From Rikenellaceae bacterium (lineage in GTDB: Bacteria; Bacteroidota; Bacteroidia; Bacteroidales; Rikenellaceae): 64,000 nucleotides of DNA. The notes beneath the pieces were generated by a model. The model made no database searches. It saw nothing but the letters and a program-made list of their open reading frames with translations, and was not told the DNA's origin. The translations under genes and the position numbers were made by a program. Below are positions 36,401 to 44,530 of the stretch, one piece after another (position 1 is the first letter of the stretch; the number at the start of each line of letters is the position of its first letter). Location: contig WRDF01000008.1 of NCBI GenBank assembly GCA_009783565.1, forward strand, positions 1-64,000. The letters run 5' to 3'.

Positions 36401-38968
36401 AGTCCGTGGAGTATGGCTGTTCAAAGTCCGGTGATTTGGAACGAAGGTTCGGCGCCGAACCGAATTTCCGACAATAATGAGACCTGTCCTCCCGGCTACC
36501 GTCGCCCCAACGACGGACCGACATCCACCCTCTCGACCAATACAGTTACCGGTTCAGAGATACGCCAGTCGTTGTTCGCGTCTCCGGCCGCAGGTGATAA
36601 TGTCGATGCTCTCGATAATTCGATATGGGGTTATTACGCAGACGGTTTCTTCGATCGCCGTCCTATCACGGGTGCGAATGCCGGTGCGGTGAATCCGAAT
36701 CCGGCGAATCCTTATACCGTCAATTCGACCGTTTCCGTAACGACTGAGGGCACAGCGTACGTAGGTCGCCTTTACTACAATCCGGCCAACTACGCCAGCA
36801 TTTTCCTTCCGGCGGCCGGATTACGCGACGGTTACGCTTCTAACGGTATATTAGACTCTCCGGGTATAGGACACTATTGGCTGAGTTCGTCTTTTGGAAC
36901 TAATGTTTCTCAGTATCTGTATTCGGGCGTTTCCAATGCGAACGTGACATACGGTAACCGCTCCGACGGTTTCAGTGTACGTTGCGTCAAGGATGAACCT
37001 ACCGTCGGCGAGGGTGCAGACCTGTTGTACTTTGACGGCGATGTTTTAAAGGTCGGTAAATGGGCCGACGAGGTTAATTCGAACAATCTGGCCTTCTTCC
37101 AGTTCGGCAGTACGATCGGTTTCGTGGGCTGGGGTGGTGGATGGTCCGGAGGGGCGGTTGCGTTCAACACTACCTCTGCTAATTTGAGTTTCTCGACATA
37201 CGGTAATATTCCGAACTACAATGCATGGAACGGCTCTATTGTCAATTCTCCGACGACTTCCAGCGCGGCTTATCACCATGGTATGAACGTCCTCGACGGT
37301 CGCGGCGACCCGTGTAAGTTGGCAGGCCTGTCGGCTACGGACATCAGGGGCATGACAGCCGCCCAGATAAATGCTTTGACCCCCAGCGGTTGGCGCACGC
37401 CTACCGCACAGGAGAATGCCATCTATTCTGCCGGTTCTTCTTATGTCGGCGGATGGCAGCCGGGTGGCCCTCCCATTACCTCTATCTTTGACGGTTTCTG
37501 GACATCCGCTTCGGATTCCCGCACTCCTGTTCCTTCTGCTGGTACGACATGGGGTGGCGGTTGGTTCCCTGTACTGACTCCTAACGTCTCCAACCCTACC
37601 ATCAATACTGCCGACGGTACGTTCCTGCCCGCTGCCGGATACCGTAACGCCTCAGGCTCTGAGACCGGTACAGGAGACGAAGGGGTATACTGGTCGAATA
37701 CGCCTTCACGCAGCAATCAGGGGTATAATATGTGGTTTTATGACACAGGTGCTCCTGAATTATGGCCGACAGTTTCTTATCTTTACAGCTTCGGCTTACC
37801 GATTCGTTGTATCCGTCCGCCGGTTATGGCGTTCCCGCTCAGTGTGGAATTGGGTAACTTGGTGCAAATGCCCGCGATAGAAACTCTTTCCGTGATAACT
37901 CAGGATGCCGACGGCAATCCCGCCCCGTCGCAAAGCTGGACGCTTACCTCGTCCGCTTCCTGGCTGACGCTCTCGACCCACCCCATGGGTCTCGGAGCCG
38001 GCCCGACCGTCAGCGGAACAGGCGCGCAGACCGTTTACCTGGTAGTTACGCAAAATACCGCATTTGAAGAGCGCCGCGCTGCGATCTATCTGGGTACGGA
38101 CGCTATGAATGTGGTATCGACAGTAGTTCAGCTTCCGGCGGGTGGCAGCAACGACCTGCTCTACTTTGCTGCCGACGGAACGTTGCAGGTAGGTAAATGG
38201 GGGCCGGAAGTCAATTCGACCAACGTTGCATACTTCAAGTTCGGCGGCGTCGTGGGCGTTGTCGATGCATCGTCGTGGTCAACGAGCAATATCAGGTTCA
38301 ATCCTTCTACCATTAGCCCTCCTAACTATGCCTCTATACCGTCTTTCACTACCACGGATTGGAATAACGGAGTGCGGAATATTTCCACAAGATCGGGGTC
38401 GCCAAATGCTTACCATACGACTGCCAACGTGCTGGCCGGTAAGGGCGATCCGTGCAGGCTTGTCGGCTATACCGGCGCGCAGATCCGGACTTTGGCCCAA
38501 GGCGGCTCACTTCCTTCGGGAAGGTGGCGTATGGCTACCGCCAGAGAGAACGTTCTGTTCGTGGGAGGAGCTAATCCTGCCGTTCCCACATGGCAGCCCG
38601 GAAATCCCTTGATTACTTATAATCAGAGTACAGGCTCGGCGACCAACCAGATGAATTATTGGGTCAATTCTGCCTCGGCGCCGCCGGTTACGCAGGGCGT
38701 ACAATATGGCGGCGGTTGGTTGCCCGGAATTCAGGGCGCTGTTCCGAATACTGCCAACGGCTCTTTCTTCCCTGCTACGGGAACTATATTGGATGGTGGC
38801 AGTGGTACTGCCTTCTCTAAGGGAACTTTTGGAGACTATTTTTCAAGTACGCCTTTTAACAGTTCTAGCGTGTACTCTATGGAGATTTGGAGCGTCACAG
38901 CAATCTCGAACCAAAACACCATTGGTTTTGGCAACGCCACAGTTATCCGCTGTGTTCTTGATGACTAA
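33491..38968 (+). CDS. Giant modular pilus tip-type lipoprotein B, four lectin-like modules
   Basis: The 1825-aa lipoprotein (signal ending FLSAFALTGC) parallels protein A: fimbrillin-like N-terminal domain with TTRAIT, BACON-like domain (about 383-478), then module 1 (487-748, GRGDPC). A second beta domain with a canonical FISUMP-like unit follows (750-1167, CPPGYRRP), then module 3 (1174-1443, GRGDPC), another BACON-like domain, and module 4 (1555-1825, GKGDPC). Each module ends in RC[VI], suggesting one disulfide per module. The start at 33491 gives the signal peptide; a start at 33365 would add 42 non-signal residues. A strong terminator follows. Confidence 0.77.
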   Translation: METIKGILFYGAFLFLSAFALTGCVKEPLSDRNRIKDNDVTVVIKIPGATTRAITEGGTDDNAVTRADILLFNLNDAGRYAGRVSTNTITTVTANTKSFTVRIPEGNFELVILANAMNIVNAVDASLTVGTTTKSQVYGLLTESLPARTPWTALSGVWNAQPGSSGYKPFPMWGEVTVDTESSTTVSATLLRMLAKINLTFLDQSISDKLELEEIILCNYNFQGYLASPTWAQWTPSTPGVANPFTSSNQTGFANGLLYANTASYSNIIGVNVAGVQVCKDEIFLFEVAAPANPLIPAQRTASLCLIVKGRYAGDTESSYYRINMVNNGNFLNILRNHNYDVVIQDVRGPGANTGEIAYDSETVNITAIVRQWNAGYEVDVDYSGQFQLIVSQSEFDFDGTGAPAQELEVFSNHPAGWTIEFESGVDWIHISPDTSTDITDFVNVSITCDPNTTGAPRTGKFYITTPLIRKEITVNQEDIEPYVPGDNLLYFDGDVLLIGRWGIEVNSTNLAFFNFGSTVGFLNGAAWDASQVRFNTAAAIASFPTYNGIPQYDNWNSSIADSPETSDPSYHFGYNVLDGRGDPCQLVGLSAAAIRGMTGAQVDEHFSGWRMPSAEENALFVGGPNADTWEPGGGTYSYINSTYGYWTDDTNPYTPVPSTGLTWGGGWFPVLTPASPIVNIADGTFLPAAGMRNTSGSPVGQGISGQYWSSTPASATNAYHIYFSDYNVYPVVQEPQNSGYAVRCVPNEIALPPPAVEWAINPWVGTFHRYNETGERIIYSGHTGTWTATVIDGAGWIRLDGGDANIAFRLNNMMVKGNPGNPEANQVTGSATTVSGTGNILFRVGLTGTLPTADTEPRYARIQLTWSGGTSIIYVRQGEEADYVMGPDDAVTSADLTGPTRPDAVKFSPFNLTAPSGSWSAVTGVQLGNDYNAGTRGVFTEYPSQAGAYFQWSSAVNTRFAYNPFTVTVSPWSMAVQSPVIWNEGSAPNRISDNNETCPPGYRRPNDGPTSTLSTNTVTGSEIRQSLFASPAAGDNVDALDNSIWGYYADGFFDRRPITGANAGAVNPNPANPYTVNSTVSVTTEGTAYVGRLYYNPANYASIFLPAAGLRDGYASNGILDSPGIGHYWLSSSFGTNVSQYLYSGVSNANVTYGNRSDGFSVRCVKDEPTVGEGADLLYFDGDVLKVGKWADEVNSNNLAFFQFGSTIGFVGWGGGWSGGAVAFNTTSANLSFSTYGNIPNYNAWNGSIVNSPTTSSAAYHHGMNVLDGRGDPCKLAGLSATDIRGMTAAQINALTPSGWRTPTAQENAIYSAGSSYVGGWQPGGPPITSIFDGFWTSASDSRTPVPSAGTTWGGGWFPVLTPNVSNPTINTADGTFLPAAGYRNASGSETGTGDEGVYWSNTPSRSNQGYNMWFYDTGAPELWPTVSYLYSFGLPIRCIRPPVMAFPLSVELGNLVQMPAIETLSVITQDADGNPAPSQSWTLTSSASWLTLSTHPMGLGAGPTVSGTGAQTVYLVVTQNTAFEERRAAIYLGTDAMNVVSTVVQLPAGGSNDLLYFAADGTLQVGKWGPEVNSTNVAYFKFGGVVGVVDASSWSTSNIRFNPSTISPPNYASIPSFTTTDWNNGVRNISTRSGSPNAYHTTANVLAGKGDPCRLVGYTGAQIRTLAQGGSLPSGRWRMATARENVLFVGGANPAVPTWQPGNPLITYNQSTGSATNQMNYWVNSASAPPVTQGVQYGGGWLPGIQGAVPNTANGSFFPATGTILDGGSGTAFSKGTFGDYFSSTPFNSSSVYSMEIWSVTAISNQNTIGFGNATVIRCVLDD

Positions 38969-39012
38969 CGGAGCAGGGTAAATTACTCTCGTTCGAGTCT
39001 TTAAATTATTCG

Positions 39013-39042
39013 CCGGCGGGCTGTTTAGCCCGCCGGTTTTTT
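39013..39042 (+). terminator. Terminator of pilus locus 1
   Basis: CCGGCGGGCT (39013-39022) pairs perfectly with AGCCCGCCGG (39027-39036) around GTTT, followed by six T residues. Confidence 0.93.
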
Positions 39043-39215
39043 GTTTATTCGTGCGAATACACTAATGAAGAGTATTATTTTTTGTAAGATGCACTTGAAT
39101 AATGCACATCTTGTATTATTTTTGCGAAAATGTTTTCCTGTCTTTGTGCAAAGCATGAAGAATTGCAGGAAATGAAACAATTTAACGATAAAGTACGTAA
39201 TTATCAAAAATGTGT

Positions 39216-39223
39216 TACCTTTG
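39216..39223 (+). promoter_or_regulatory. -7 element upstream of pilus locus 2
   Basis: TACCTTTG matches TAnnTTTG about 220 bases before the DUF3575 start. A long leader would follow. Confidence 0.55.
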
Positions 39224-39444
39224 CACAAATTATAAAGGGCTGATTTAAGGCGACTTGTGATTAAAAATAATCTTCGGAGTCGTAAAAAGCCCGAACATGG
39301 TCGGCGGGCAGTTATTCAACGTAATGGATTTTGTTACCCATTTTGTATAGATAACTGTCTTATTATATAATGTCGTCGGTAAATGTAACCGCGACCCCGG
39401 AAATGCACAGCTAAGATACCCAATAGCATAAAAATAGATGAAGT

Positions 39445-40038
39445 ATGAAAGTGAAAGCGTTGCTTTTATCAATTCTTGTTTTTTGCGGATGCCTGACCGC
39501 TCACTCGTCAAAAGCGCAGGATGTCGCGGTTAAGACCAACTTGTTTTACGGAATCTACACCCTCACCCCTAATCTGAGCCTCGAAATAGGGCTGAGCGAT
39601 CGCACCACGTTGGACGTCGGCGTCGGCTATAATCCATGGAATCTTGAAGGCTCGGAAGAAGACAATAAGAAACTTGTCCATTTCTTGGGCAATGTCGAGT
39701 ATCGCTATTGGCTTTGTGAGAAGTTCAACGGTCATTTTTTCGGGATTCACGCACTCGGTTCTACTTACAACATCGCAGGACACGAGCTTCCGCTGCTTTT
39801 CGGTAAAGACTCCGAGTCTTACCGGCATGAAGGCTGGGCGGCAGGAGCCGGCATGTCGTATGGATACCAGTTCGTGCTCAGCAGGCGCTGGAATCTGGAA
39901 GCCAATATCGGTTTGGGCTATGTCTATATGAAATATGACAAGTACCATTGTAATAAATGTGGCGACATAGTGAGTACAGCCCGGCGGGATTACTTTGGGC
40001 CTACTAAGGGGGGCATATCGTTAATATATGCCTTTTAA
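39445..40038 (+). CDS. DUF3575 family outer membrane protein
   Basis: A 197-aa protein with an N-terminal signal sequence (MKVKALLLSILVFCGCLTAH, a possible lipobox) and the DUF3575 pattern: VAVKTNLFYGIYTLTPNLSLEIGL, VDVG-type strand TTLDVGVGYNPWNL, and a C-terminal GGISLIYAF strand. Alternating strands suggest a small outer membrane barrel. DUF3575 and DUF3868 genes commonly stand before fimbrillin genes in Bacteroidales, but their role in pilus assembly is not established. Confidence 0.82.
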   Translation: MKVKALLLSILVFCGCLTAHSSKAQDVAVKTNLFYGIYTLTPNLSLEIGLSDRTTLDVGVGYNPWNLEGSEEDNKKLVHFLGNVEYRYWLCEKFNGHFFGIHALGSTYNIAGHELPLLFGKDSESYRHEGWAAGAGMSYGYQFVLSRRWNLEANIGLGYVYMKYDKYHCNKCGDIVSTARRDYFGPTKGGISLIYAF

Positions 40039-40086
40039 CGGGTGATAAAAATTCTGTTTTCCCTCATACAAAGAAACAAGAAGAAC

Positions 40087-41511
40087 ATGAAAAAGATAGC
40101 AATAATTGCAATTTGTCTGTTATCTTCTATGGAGATGATGGGGCAGGTCAGAATGAGTAACGTCGAAATCAGACAAGTCGGGAATAGAACCGATATTTTC
40201 TTCGACGCACAGATGGACAGAAACGCAACGGCCCGCAGCTACAAACTGATCGTAACCCCCGTCGCGTATAATGAGGCCCAGCAGATGGCACTGCCGCCGA
40301 TAGTTGTCGAAACGCGCCGCACACGTATTATGGACCTCCGTCACGGGGTGCAGCCTTTGCCCGGCGCACTTCTGACCGAAAACGGCAGAACGGTGCGTTA
40401 TGCCACGTCGGTGGATAATCAGGAGTGGCTGGCCGGGGCGAGCATTCGTCTCAGCCTGAATTCGGTCGGTTGCTGTTCGCCGAACTGTTCTTCGCAGGCG
40501 GCGGCATCTCAAAGTCTGGCATTGCTTTCGAATGCAGGGCAGTTTATTACATCTGCACCTATTCCCGCGCCTGCACCTGTTCCCGTTCCTGCTCCTATAC
40601 CCGCAGTTGTTCCCGCACCCGCACCTATTCCTGCGCCAGCGCCTACCCCCACTGTTCGGACGGGCGGTATAGTGCTTGTGCTGAAAAAGGATGCCGAATA
40701 TGCTGCTTCCGGTCCGTCTGCGCCGGCAGCCGTGTTCCATAGATCCAATGTCAGATTCCAGCAGGGAATTTCCAGAGTAAATCCTTTTATTTTCGATAAT
40801 CATTGGGAGCTGAGGAATCTCGTTCAGGCCCTCAGGGAAGCAGGCAGCGGCGCTTTGACGGGCAAAATAGAGATCACGGGATTCGCCTCCCCGGAGGGTA
40901 CTCAGGCGGGCAATTACAGACTTGCCCATGATCGCGCTATCGCGGTGAGAAACTATATATTGGACAATGTTCCTCATCTGCGCCCGTCGGACTTCGAAAT
41001 TATCAACGGTTGGGAGAACTGGGAGGAACTTTATACGCTGGTCGAGAGGTCTAATATGCCGGATCGTCGGCAGGTCCTCGACATAATCGAGCGCGTTCCC
41101 GCCGAAATCGATTATCTGCGCAACACGTCGAGAAAACAGGTGCTAATGAACCTGAACGGAGGCCGGACATGGAGATATATGTACGCCAATTTCTTCCCGC
41201 AGTTGCGCAATGCAACTACCGTTACTTACCGAACGGCTGCGGGCGGGAATGTGGCAGCATCGACATCCCCCACTGCCATGCAAAGGAATACCGAGCTGAT
41301 AAACCGCGCTATCGATCTTATAGGTCAGCGCGATACTTCGGCCGCATTGGCGATTCTCGCGCAGGTGGAGAACGATTCTCGCGCTTGGAATCCCATAGGA
41401 GCGTGTTATGTTCTCGAAAGCAATTTCACTAAGGCCAGAGAGTATTTCCAAAGGGCTATCGATGCGGGGCACAGCGAGGCGAGAGCCAATCTGGATCAAC
41501 TGCAGCAATAA
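40087..41511 (+). CDS. DUF3868 and OmpA-like domain protein
   Basis: The 474-aa protein has a signal peptide (MKKIAIIAICLLSSMEMMGQ), a DUF3868 domain (MSNVEIRQVGNRTDIFFDA onward), and a proline-alanine linker at about residues 157-198. An OmpA-like domain follows (GFASPEGTQAGNYRLAHDRA) that may bind peptidoglycan, and the end is TPR-like (CYVLESNFTKAREYFQRAI). The start at 40087 gives the signal; an upstream ATG at 40042 would add a basic stretch. It is probably co-transcribed with the DUF3575 gene (48-base gap) and may tie the pilus base to the cell wall; this last point is inference. Confidence 0.82.
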   Translation: MKKIAIIAICLLSSMEMMGQVRMSNVEIRQVGNRTDIFFDAQMDRNATARSYKLIVTPVAYNEAQQMALPPIVVETRRTRIMDLRHGVQPLPGALLTENGRTVRYATSVDNQEWLAGASIRLSLNSVGCCSPNCSSQAAASQSLALLSNAGQFITSAPIPAPAPVPVPAPIPAVVPAPAPIPAPAPTPTVRTGGIVLVLKKDAEYAASGPSAPAAVFHRSNVRFQQGISRVNPFIFDNHWELRNLVQALREAGSGALTGKIEITGFASPEGTQAGNYRLAHDRAIAVRNYILDNVPHLRPSDFEIINGWENWEELYTLVERSNMPDRRQVLDIIERVPAEIDYLRNTSRKQVLMNLNGGRTWRYMYANFFPQLRNATTVTYRTAAGGNVAASTSPTAMQRNTELINRAIDLIGQRDTSAALAILAQVENDSRAWNPIGACYVLESNFTKAREYFQRAIDAGHSEARANLDQLQQ

Positions 41512-41670
41512 TTTTTACAGTTCTATCGTTTCTGCTTATGCGGACGCCTGAAACCGAATGAATTTTTTAACCAAACTTCAACATTTATAAACTAAAAATA
41601 GAAAAGCCACAGACAAAAGCTCTCGTATTCCTGCAAGGGAGGTTAAGTGAGATGTGACGAAATAACTAAC

Positions 41671-41714
41671 GAAACACACAGGCCTGTGTGTTTCCTCCTC
41701 TTAGAGGAGGAAAC
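41671..41714. repeat. Tandem perfect palindromes upstream of the Mfa1-like pilin gene
   Basis: A perfect 24-bp palindrome (41671-41694, arms GAAACACACAGG) overlaps an 11-bp inverted repeat GTTTCCTCCTC/GAGGAGGAAAC (41690-41714) with a three-base loop. They lie 81-124 bases before the pilin ATG. The order mirrors the elements at 27360-27404. Confidence 0.8.
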
Positions 41715-41794
41715 AACAAACACTAAACACTAAGCCGAATAAAAACCAAACAAACTTTTTAACCATCACTAATTTTTTAACCAAATCTCAACGC

Positions 41795-43387
41795 ATGAAA
41801 AAATTTCTTTTTTCAGCCGTAGCCATGGCTATGGCATTCGGTATGCTCTCTTGCACGCAGGAGAGAGAAGCCGGAGAAAATGGTAAGGGGAATGAGACAA
41901 CAGGTTCGACTGCCGTTTCTTTCTCGTTCAACCTGCCGTCAGCTACCCGTGCGCCGATTGACTTCGAACCCGACGGTCAAGCCGAGAACAACGCACAGGA
42001 AGTAATGTTCGGTGCGGGTGACCTCACTATCCTGATCTTCAACAATGCCGGTATCTTGGAGAAGAAAGCAGAAATCACGAGTTCTACCTACACCACGCTC
42101 CTGTCGGCGGGCCAGAAGACCATTTTCGTCCTGGCTAATCTCGGTACGGCTGCGAATCACGCACTGCCCAACCTCAAAAAGGTGAACACGGCGACTCTCG
42201 TTCCTTCTGTCGATCAGTTTACTCTCGCAGATCTGGTTGAAGGTTCTACTACTTTCACGCTCACTAATTTTCTCGCGGTGGCGTTCGACGCAGGTACTCC
42301 TCAGGCATATGACGTGAACAAAGCCGGAGCGCGTACGTTCTCCGTAGTTCCGCTTCACACTCTTGTTGCCGCCGGAACTCGCGGTTTGCCGATGTCGAAC
42401 AGCAACGCCAGCGTATTTACGGTTAATGCCAACGTTACGGAAGACCAGGCCAACACTCCCGGAACTCCTGTACTTAGCGGCAGCGAGCAGTACAACCGTT
42501 TCAAGATCGAACTCGATTTCCTCGGCGCTAAGGCAAGGGTTATAATGAACCCGGCTACCCTTCCGCAAACTATCGCGGACATCAGCCAGCCGACTTACTC
42601 GGTGAAGAACCTGGCGAAATATACGAGCCTTGTTCAGAGAGTGGTATCGGGCAACCCCCGTTCCATCTATCATACTATGACGTTCACACCGGCGGGCGAC
42701 CCGGTGGCTTATACGCCCCATTTCGATCAGGCTTCGTCTATTACCCAGCCTGTGCTTGCCAACCCTGCGACTACTCCGACGTACATTTACGTACCTGAGA
42801 ATACCAACACGGTACTGTTGCGCGGTCAGTCTTCTTTCTACGCAATGAACGTGACCTACAAGCCGAGAAATATCGTAAGCGCGATAGCGTACAACACTCT
42901 GATCACAGAGCCTCCGCGTATCGACTTCACTCGCGGCGCGTACGATGCAGTGGTTATCACACCTGCCAACTCTTATGTCTACGTAACCGAGGATGCCGGT
43001 ATACACGGTATCACCGACCGTTTCTTCCGCACGGCACGTCTTTTGGCAGATGCAGTATGGATGGCAGCTAACGACCTGCCCATTACTCACGGTTCTTACT
43101 CTGCGTCGGCTGCCGACGCTTTGGTAGCGGGTAAATACAAGACCTTTGTAGACGCTCAGAGCTGGTATCGTTTCGATATCGGTGTCGGCGCTGCTCCCAA
43201 TACCGTGTTCGGCGTACTTCGCGGCAATGCTTATACGGCTACCGTTACGAACCTTACAGGTCCGGGCGAACCGACAGAAGGCGATCTCTTCGAAGAGCCT
43301 GAAATCCCGGTCGAGACCCGTACTTACATCAACGTGGAGATCACAGCTAAGGGCTGGGCTGTTCGCGAACAAATCGTCGAGGGTTAA
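41795..43387 (+). CDS. Mfa1-like major fimbrillin, locus 2
   Basis: This 530-aa lipoprotein precursor (signal MKKFLFSAVAMAMAFGMLSC) has a size close to P. gingivalis Mfa1. The segment FNLPSATRAPIDF holds the Arg cleavage-like site near residue 50. LTILIFNNAGILEKKAEI and the C-terminal VRTYINVEITAKGWAVREQI are Mfa1-type strands; the family uses the last strand region for donor-strand exchange. It heads the pilin part of locus 2 after the palindromes at 41671. It is followed by an Mfa2-like anchor. Confidence 0.85.
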   Translation: MKKFLFSAVAMAMAFGMLSCTQEREAGENGKGNETTGSTAVSFSFNLPSATRAPIDFEPDGQAENNAQEVMFGAGDLTILIFNNAGILEKKAEITSSTYTTLLSAGQKTIFVLANLGTAANHALPNLKKVNTATLVPSVDQFTLADLVEGSTTFTLTNFLAVAFDAGTPQAYDVNKAGARTFSVVPLHTLVAAGTRGLPMSNSNASVFTVNANVTEDQANTPGTPVLSGSEQYNRFKIELDFLGAKARVIMNPATLPQTIADISQPTYSVKNLAKYTSLVQRVVSGNPRSIYHTMTFTPAGDPVAYTPHFDQASSITQPVLANPATTPTYIYVPENTNTVLLRGQSSFYAMNVTYKPRNIVSAIAYNTLITEPPRIDFTRGAYDAVVITPANSYVYVTEDAGIHGITDRFFRTARLLADAVWMAANDLPITHGSYSASAADALVAGKYKTFVDAQSWYRFDIGVGAAPNTVFGVLRGNAYTATVTNLTGPGEPTEGDLFEEPEIPVETRTYINVEITAKGWAVREQIVEG

Positions 43388-43401
43388 CACACGCGTGTGT
43401 T
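43386..43401. repeat. 16-bp palindrome at the Mfa1-like stop codon
   Basis: AACACACGCGTGTGTT overlaps the TAA stop and repeats the first palindrome found before the locus 1 pilin gene (27360-27377). Confidence 0.7.
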
Positions 43402-43417
43402 TCTCAACCTGCCGGTT

Positions 43418-43455
43418 GTCACTCCTCCGTTCCTCACGAATGTTCGGAATGACAG
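43418..43455. repeat. Outer-arm hairpin of the dispersed repeat in the pilin-anchor gap
   Basis: GTCACTCCTCCG at the left and CGGAATGACAG at the right are partly complementary and resemble the arms of the repeat at 11007-11109 without its core. It lies between the pilin and anchor genes of locus 2. Confidence 0.55.
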
Positions 43456-43482
43456 TGGAGGGCAGACCTTAACATCCACAGG

Positions 43483-43508
43483 TGGCGGAGATCTGATCGT
43501 CTCCGCCA
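43483..43508 (+). promoter_or_regulatory. Intercistronic hairpin between pilin and anchor genes, locus 2
   Basis: TGGCGGAGA (43483-43491) pairs perfectly with TCTCCGCCA (43500-43508) around an 8-base loop. No T run follows. It occupies the same place as the hairpins at 28603-28663 in locus 1. Confidence 0.6.
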
Positions 43509-43542
43509 TCACAAGAAACAAGAAAAATAACCTCGTGTAAAC

Positions 43543-44490
43543 ATGAAGGTGAAAAATCTGATCATATTACTTTCAGTCGTTCTGCTGGCAGGCTGTACGA
43601 AAGAGGACTTGTCGAAATGCGCCATCGACGTGCGGTTCAGGTATGACATGAACTCCGAAGGGGTCGATAAGTTTGCGACCGATATCAGCAAGGTAAATCT
43701 GTTCGTTTTCAACGAATCGGGAGTTCTGGTGCAGGAGTACGTGGATGCGGGCGATCGTCTCGATGGCACATATCGTATGAGCCTGAAACTCGATCCGGGT
43801 GTTTACGATTTCGTCGCATGGGGAGACATGGGAGATGATTACCACCACCCGCCGCTGACCCCCGGCGAAAGCAGTATCGATGAAGGGCGCGTCAGCCTTA
43901 AAACCGTCGCCGGAAACATGCATACCCATCACGATCCGATATATCACGGCTCGCGGGTACGTGTACAGGTTAAAGAGTTCGGTAACGAGGTGCTGTGGAT
44001 AAACAAGATCAAACTTACGAAGTCTGTCAGGGTGAAGTTCCACGGACTGCCGATATCTTCTTCGGGCGCAAGCCGTTCGGGCTCGAACGCAGATCGTTTT
44101 GTCTGCCGCATTGTGGGCAGGAATGCGGATTATTGTTTCTACGCCCTGCCGGCAGAGAACCGGCAGGTACAGCATTTTAGCCCTGAGTATGATTTCGATG
44201 CGGCGACGCAAACGCTTACACTCGATTTCGCTACGATGCGTCTGTTCGATGATAATTCGTGTCAATCCAATCTGATACTCGAATACCACCCTACGGACGG
44301 TTCATCCGCGATAACGATACTGAACGTAAAACTGACCGACGTGATAAAGGTTCAATATCCGACCGTCGATTTTGTTCGTGACGATACGTTTGTTCTGCCT
44401 TTCGATTACAGAGGAGATTACGCTTTCGCGGAGTTTACGGTGACGATCAACGGTTGGACGGCAGGTGGAACGAATGTTATCGGAATATAA
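43543..44490 (+). CDS. FimB/Mfa2 family fimbrial anchor lipoprotein, locus 2
   Basis: The 315-aa lipoprotein (signal ending VVLLAGC) has Mfa2 features: CAIDVRFRYDMNSEGVD after the signal, KVNLFVFNESGVLVQEYV, and GVYDFVAWGDMGDDY, a hallmark of Mfa2-like proteins. The C-terminal strand is FAEFTVTINGWTAGG. It lacks a TR-A/S cleavage site. By family knowledge it anchors the Mfa1-like fibre in the outer membrane and sets its length. The next gene begins 40 bases later. Confidence 0.87.
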   Translation: MKVKNLIILLSVVLLAGCTKEDLSKCAIDVRFRYDMNSEGVDKFATDISKVNLFVFNESGVLVQEYVDAGDRLDGTYRMSLKLDPGVYDFVAWGDMGDDYHHPPLTPGESSIDEGRVSLKTVAGNMHTHHDPIYHGSRVRVQVKEFGNEVLWINKIKLTKSVRVKFHGLPISSSGASRSGSNADRFVCRIVGRNADYCFYALPAENRQVQHFSPEYDFDAATQTLTLDFATMRLFDDNSCQSNLILEYHPTDGSSAITILNVKLTDVIKVQYPTVDFVRDDTFVLPFDYRGDYAFAEFTVTINGWTAGGTNVIGI

Positions 44491-44530
44491 GCAGTTAAGA
44501 GGAGGGAGAGAATAAAAAGTCATTAAACTT

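Larger units (their letters stand above)
38969..39444. other. Intergenic region between pilus loci
   Basis: This 476-base gap holds the terminator of locus 1 (39013-39042) and at least one promoter element (39216-39223), leaving a leader of about 220 bases before the DUF3575 gene. I find no ORF or tRNA in it. Confidence 0.6.

Noticed and set aside
27360-41714. Invertible promoter (phase variation) before the pilin genes
   Set aside because: The palindromes are contiguous or nearly so, with no long segment between matching arms and no invertase gene nearby. They look like hairpins or operators, not recombination sites around a promoter.
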